Shown here: piece by piece, positions 28,808 through 33,498 of the stretch
Numbering within the stretch: the first letter of the stretch is position 1
Layout: every line of letters begins with the position of its first letter
Source: a candidate division SR1 bacterium
GTDB taxonomy: Bacteria > Patescibacteriota > Gracilibacteria > Absconditabacterales > Absconditicoccaceae
Reading direction: 5' to 3'
NCBI GenBank assembly: GCA_026397395.1
Contig: JAPLUV010000012.1
Span: 1 to 33,498, forward strand
DNA length: 33,498 nt
The notes under the pieces: generated by a model
The model's database searches: none
What the model saw: the letters and a program-made list of their open reading frames with translations, nothing else
What the model was told of the DNA's origin: nothing
Position numbers and translations under genes: made by a program

Positions 28808-29281
28808 ATGGCGCTCGAGATAGAAAGAAAATTTCTTATTCCCAAACTTCCTGCTGACCTTGCTAGTTTTCCTCACAACGAAATCATGCAGTGATATTAT
28901 TTCAATCAGTGAGAAAAATTAGTCAGACTGAGAAAAAAAGGAAATACCTATTATCAGACAGAAAAATCAGGTATGGGTTTGATCAGAGAAGAAGATGAAG
29001 AAACTATTTCACCATCCATTTTTGAAGAAGAACGAAATAATGTCGAAGAACGATATCTAGAAAAAACTCGCTACGAGATTCCTTACGAGTGAACCATTAT
29101 TGAATTAGATATCTATACAGGAAAACTGGAATGATTGGTTGTAGCTGAGATAGAATTTTCTTCTGAGGAAGAAGCAAAAGCACTCAATATTCCCGAGCGA
29201 TTTGGGAGGGAATTAACTGATGTCGCAGAAGCAACAAATGCATATCTAGCGAAATATGGAATGACAGAAGCATTACAATAA
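28808..29281 (+). CDS. CYTH-domain triphosphate-tunnel protein
   Basis: 157 residues. It starts MALEIERKFLIPKL, the ExExK signature of the CYTH / triphosphate tunnel superfamily (adenylate cyclase class IV, thiamine triphosphatase, inorganic triphosphatase). Strands with charged residues line the tunnel: KLVRLRKKGNTYYQTEKSG, ERYLEKTRYEIPYEGTIIEL, DIYTGKLEGLVVAEIEF. The closing LTDVAEATNAYLAKYG fits short bacterial members, in which triphosphatase activity is common; the exact substrate is not readable. Four glycines are TGA. It is the only gene after the second CACCCGGGTG pair. Confidence 0.9.
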
Positions 29282-29285
29282 ATTC

Positions 29286-29331
29286 GTAGGGGCGTTTAGT
29301 AAACGCCCAGGCGGATGGTATCCGCCCCTAC
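29286..29331. repeat. GTAGGGGCG nested hairpin element
   Basis: Outer ends GTAGGGGCG and CGCCCCTAC; inside are GGGCGTTTA-G-TAAACGCCC (9 bp, perfect) and GGCGGA-TGGTA-TCCGCC. It fills the 55-bp gap between the convergent CYTH and rlmN genes and may end both transcripts. Confidence 0.8.
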
Positions 29332-29336
29332 AACAA

Positions 29337-30512
<1,176 letters not shown>

Positions 30513-30532
30513 AGAAAATGATAAGTAAAATA

Positions 30533-30769
30533 TTATGCAGCAAGTTTCTCTACACTTGCAATTTCATCAGCAAATAGTATCTTTCTATCTCAAAGTTCGT
30601 CTTCTATTACCCAGGTAGGGACATCGTCCTTAGGATCAGAAGCCGAGATGATAGAAAAAATATTTGCCGTAGTTTCATTATTGATTTGTATACGAACTTT
30701 ATGTCATTCGCTTTCATCTAATGCAGTAATCATTTCTTCTAAATCGGTAATGAGTATTCATGGTTCCAT
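30533..30769 (-). CDS. Small acidic protein, unknown function
   Basis: 78 residues: MEPGILITDLEEMITALDES, a central strand pair (KVRIQINNETTANIFSII), then VPTWVIEDELGDRKILFADE and EIASVEKLAA. Three TGA codons read as Gly. No signal peptide or known domain. It sits 20 nt upstream of rlmN on the same strand and may be co-transcribed. The region 30770-30921 upstream holds the divergent promoter of the next gene. Confidence 0.6.
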
Positions 30770-30862
30770 ACCAGTAGCGTAAGAAAATAAAGTACCATAT
30801 ATATACCTATTTGCAGCAAAAAAACAAGAAAATGAGCTAAATTTAGTGCATTACATAAGGTA

Positions 30863-30890
30863 TTGACAAATAAAAGGAAATATGTATACT
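30863..30890 (+). promoter_or_regulatory. Strong sigma-70-type promoter
   Basis: TTGACA - 16 bp - TATACT, with TG just before the -10. Predicted start near 30897 and a leader of about 25 nt that is pyrimidine-rich (TTTATTTTTTACTATACCC), without a Shine-Dalgarno sequence. Confidence 0.85.
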
Positions 30891-30921
30891 AGAAACGTTT
30901 ATTTTTTACTATACCCATCCA

Positions 30922-31422
30922 ATGAACTATCAATTACTCCAAAGAGAAGATACTCAGCCTCGTGTTGACTTAGAACAAGCCAGAGAATTTTATAATAAAC
31001 GAAGAAATGGTAAAAGTAAGAAAGAAATTGCTGCGAACAAAGTAAAGATTAGCATACAAGATAACTTTGAACAAGTAAAAGCCAATCTAGAGCTGCATCG
31101 TTTGTGTAGAGCTGTCGATAAGATTTCGAACAATAAAACAGTCATAGATCTCTGTAAAGAGAGAAAAGATATATTGATTATCAAAGATACTTTGCATTTA
31201 AAGTACTTTGGAGGAGATAAAGTAAGCTTGATATATTACAATTGGAGACTAGATACAGATGAAGTTGTAGATACTTATCTATGAGAACATACTGTAGATA
31301 TGTATGTGAGAAATCTTACTAGTATCACTACCGATGATGAGCTCTATAAGCTGGTGAATGAAGCTATTATTAAAGCATCGACACAGTTGACACAATCAGA
31401 ATTGAAAAACAATATAAAATAA
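30922..31422 (+). CDS. Protein of unknown function
   Basis: 166 residues with one TGA (Gly121). A basic helical N-terminus (REFYNKRRNGKSKKEIAANK) leads to a charged helix-strand core (HRLCRAVDKISNNKTVIDLC, ILIIKDTLHLKYFGGDKVSL) and a helical C-terminus. No membrane segment or signal. The basic first 45 residues could contact nucleic acid, but this is speculation. It is a single-gene transcript: strong promoter 30863-30890 and terminator 31441-31468. Confidence 0.75.
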
Positions 31423-31440
31423 TCTTATTCTCCAATATAA

Positions 31441-31468
31441 AAAATCGCTTCACGAAGAGGCGATTTTT
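31441..31468 (+). terminator. Intrinsic terminator
   Basis: AAAATCGCTTC-ACGAA-GAGGCGATTTT (at least 8 bp plus four A-T pairs), T5 tail, 18 nt after the TAA of gene 30922. Confidence 0.85.
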
Positions 31469-31492
31469 GCTATCAGAAATTATTATGGGAGA

Positions 31493-31798
31493 TTATCATG
31501 GAGTGTCTGGAGATTTTATGTTATCGCGCGTCTGTTGAAGTCTCACGCTTTTTAGCTCGATGCCACAAAGAATATCTAGCAATGCCTCCTTTGCCTTACA
31601 TCATTCATATTGAGGACAGGGTTGACACAAGATTTCAATCTAATCATCTCTTATTGTTTTGTCTGATCTATTAATAAATCAGTCTTCTATAGGCTTTTGC
31701 TTCGTATAATGGATTACTGGTTTTATTTTCACAGTTCAATATTCCACTACCTTAAAGTCACGAGGACAAGTATGTATATTTACTGAATGTATGCTCAT
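31493..31798 (-). pseudogene. Small Cys-containing gene interrupted by TAG
   Basis: From ATG 31796-31798 the frame reads MSIHSVNIHTCPRDFKVVEY, then KPVIHYTKQKPIEDGFINRS and DKTIRDD, ending at TAG 31640-31642 (52 residues). The same frame then runs on for 48 more codons: IEILCQPCPQYEGCKAKEAL, LDILCGIELKSVRLQQTRDN, ending at TAA 31493-31495. The second half has CxxCxxxxxC and a regular amphipathic helix and looks coding, so the two halves were probably one gene of about 101 residues. No family recognised. Either a nonsense mutation, a sequencing error, or true readthrough. Confidence 0.5.
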
Positions 31799-31882
31799 GT
31801 GATATTATTGTAAATATAAAAGAGATATAATAAATATTATAAATATTCACATATAAAAGTCAATAAAGAAAAAAGGATGATA

Positions 31883-32422
31883 TTAAGCTATCTTTCAAAT
31901 CTTTTTACTTGTTCGAATTGCCAGCCAGCCACATCAGATGCCGATGAGCGCTCATGCCAAGACATCACTTGGATAATGCATGCCATTGTGCATCCTACTT
32001 CGCGCCATAAGCAAAGCGTAGACGATTGCATAAGGCCATAATGCAGGGAAGAAAATAATCAAAACCGTCAACATCGCCAAAGAAAATGTCATATGACTAG
32101 AAGGAAATGATGCGTCAGTATATGATTTACCAATGGGGAAAATTTCCGTGGAATGAGCGATATATGGTCTTGTTCTGGCACCCATTTCTTCCGTCAACAA
32201 CGTTTTAAACCCAATATCAGTAACGAGATACGATAATCCTGCAGCAATAATAAAACTTAGTACAATGCGTTTCCATATAGTTTTTTTAACTCTCGTGGCA
32301 AAAAAGACTACGATGATTCGCAGTGCTATCATGACTAATCTCAGACTAAAGATTTGAGAAAAGGTGTCGAGTCGCGTACCATGTCATCGATGATTCAGGA
32401 GTGAAACAATGTGGAAGTCCAT
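31883..32422 (-). CDS. PAP2-family membrane phosphatase
   Basis: 179 residues with about five membrane helices. It dephosphorylates lipid phosphates such as undecaprenyl pyrophosphate or phosphatidate. The three-part signature is present: ARTRPYIAHS (KxxxxxxRP-like, with RTRP), DASFPSSHMTFSLA (PSSH, catalytic His) and SRMHNGMHYPSDVLAG (SRxxxxxHxxxD). It may recycle the lipid carrier used by the WecA-like transferase (inference). The start ATG at 32420-32422 gives MDFHIVSLLNHRGHG; an in-frame ATG at 32330-32332 is less likely, since it would drop the N-terminal part. Confidence 0.88.
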
Positions 32423-32466
32423 TAGTGAAATAATTAATAATATAAATTAATTTATTTTTTTGTTAA

Positions 32467-32560
32467 CAAACCCACCCCACCCTTCGGGCACCCCTCCCTT
32501 GTCAAGGAGGGGAAAGATTTTTTTGTAAGTCCCCCTGACAAGGGGGATTTAGGGGGTTTG
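32467..32560. repeat. GC-rich hairpin repeat, copy 2 (inverted)
   Basis: Inverted copy of 7010-7106, same CAAACCC/GGGTTTG ends. It is followed by the same TCCGCGTCCCG flank in the same orientation as copy 1, so only the inside is flipped relative to the flank. Confidence 0.85.
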
Positions 32561-32574
32561 TCCGCGTCCCGGGT

Positions 32575-33498
32575 TTATTTCAATAACGTCTTCTTATAAA
32601 ACCAACACTTCTCGCCACCGTTATAAAACGTGGTTTTTTTTCGCGTTCATGAAATGCTGCTCGGCGCAAAATCTTCATAGGAGCTAATTATTCCTCCATG
32701 TAATTTTGGATTTGTATCAAAGAGTTGTGTGATGGTACGATAGATTTGAATCAATTCAAACATCTGTAATCTAAGTCCATAAGGAGGATTGGAAACAATC
32801 GAGCCAATGAGTTCTGGACCACCAATGTAGTCTTTGATATCCTTAGTTTCAAAGTGAATATACTTTTCCACTCCAGCATTTTTAGCATTTTCTTGAGCAA
32901 TCTTAATCATCTGAGGATCGATGTCTGATGCAATAATCGTGTGTTGTTTGTCCAACATCATTTTCCCCTTGGCTTCTTGAATAGCTCGATCAAAGAGCGT
33001 CTGATCATATCGTGAGAAATATTGAAAGGCAAATCAGCGCAAAATTCCTGGTGCAATATTCTTGGCGATCATCGCCGCCTCGATAGCTATCGTTCCACTT
33101 CCACAAAATAAATCATAGAGCGGCTCACTAAATTTTCGTCATGATAATAATAGCAATCCAGCAGCCAATGCCTCATTGATCGGCGCCTCGCCTGTCGCTT
33201 GCTTATATCATCTTTTGTGTAAAGATTCGCCAGTGGTATTTAAAAGTATGGAACACATATTATTTTGCAGATAAACAAAAATTTCCACTGGCTCTAAATT
33301 TTGATCTTCAAAAACCCTTCCTTCACTTATTTGTCATTCTGACGACTGAAAGGAGGAAGAATCTCCCGGTAGCTTTTTTTGGATTGCTTCGCTTTGCTCG
33401 CAATGACGATTGGCTAATATTTTTTTCACTATTGCTTTCTTGCAAATACTTTGTATTGTCGGCGTACTTGTTAATATGGAATTTTTACTGATCGCATG
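32575..33498 (-). CDS. RlmL-like THUMP rRNA (guanine-N2) methyltransferase, partial
   Basis: The 5' end is outside the window; 307 residues are seen. It matches the RlmL/YpsC family, which methylates a guanine N2 of 23S rRNA. Seen: [20 protein letters not shown] (the TSGxxLHKRGYR hallmark), [32 protein letters not shown] (SAM-binding motif I), [29 protein letters not shown] (catalytic NPPY) and a closing [15 protein letters not shown]. In the part before [10 protein letters not shown] lies a 25-codon in-frame stretch ([17 protein letters not shown]) that is the translation of a palindromic repeat at 33333-33407. Confidence 0.9.
33333..33407. repeat. 75-bp GTCATT...AATGAC repeat inside a gene
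   Basis: Bounded by GTCATT and AATGAC, with the GGATTGCTTCGCTTTGCTCG core typical of intergenic hairpin repeats in many bacteria. It is 75 bp (25 codons) and leaves the methyltransferase frame open. Confidence 0.75.

Overview
The window comes from a bacterium that reads UGA as glycine (translation table 25), as in the CPR lineages Absconditabacteria (SR1) and Gracilibacteria. This can be seen directly. Read with the standard code, nearly every gene is broken by TGA; read with TGA = Gly, complete conserved proteins appear with glycine in catalytic positions (TilS SGGSDS, the ArfB GGQ, a HELGH zinc site, the patatin GGG oxyanion loop, the ArgS HIG). All coding coordinates below use TAA and TAG as the only stops. 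The sequence does not say which of the two lineages it is. Shine-Dalgarno sequences are essentially absent, and the clearest promoters have short leaders.

Layout. 1-7400 is a surface block on the minus strand: a lipoprotein (cut by the window edge), a patatin-like lipase, a 1561-residue collagen/YadA-head/beta-roll fibre with its own terminator, another lipoprotein and a small holin-like membrane protein. 7550-9113 holds a kinase-fold protein and a YceD/DUF177 protein. 9359-13704 is on the plus strand: tilS, a small protein, a lipoprotein, an SLH-domain protein and two small membrane proteins. 13935-14877 is a dnaJ that is frameshifted and lacks the region before its zinc finger. 15149-16963 holds two unknown genes behind a pair of CACCCGGGTG palindromes.

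16964-19128 holds a CAP-domain protein, a well-folded candidate structured RNA of about 310 nt with its own promoter and terminator, and a WecA/TagO-like glycosylphosphotransferase. 19265-22222 is a subtilisin-like protease with an all-glycine linker and an SLH-like tail. 22313-27133 holds argS, an acyltransferase-like protein, arfB, a small protein and a HELGH metallopeptidase. 27388-29281 holds a cohesin-like membrane-anchored protein and a CYTH phosphatase/cyclase, the latter behind a second CACCCGGGTG pair with exactly the same 55-bp spacing. 29337-33498 holds rlmN, small unknown genes, a short gene interrupted by an in-frame TAG, a PAP2 phosphatase and an rRNA methyltransferase (cut by the window edge) that carries an in-frame 75-bp palindromic repeat.

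Together this is a normal chromosomal segment: translation and RNA-modification genes mixed with a large cell-surface set (fibre, lipoproteins, SLH proteins, protease, lipase), which fits a host-attached or epibiotic lifestyle (inference). Intergenic spaces are rich in small hairpin repeats, several of them placed right at gene ends. The best candidates for something undescribed are the structured RNA at 17715-18025, the paired CACCCGGGTG element, and the fibre protein.
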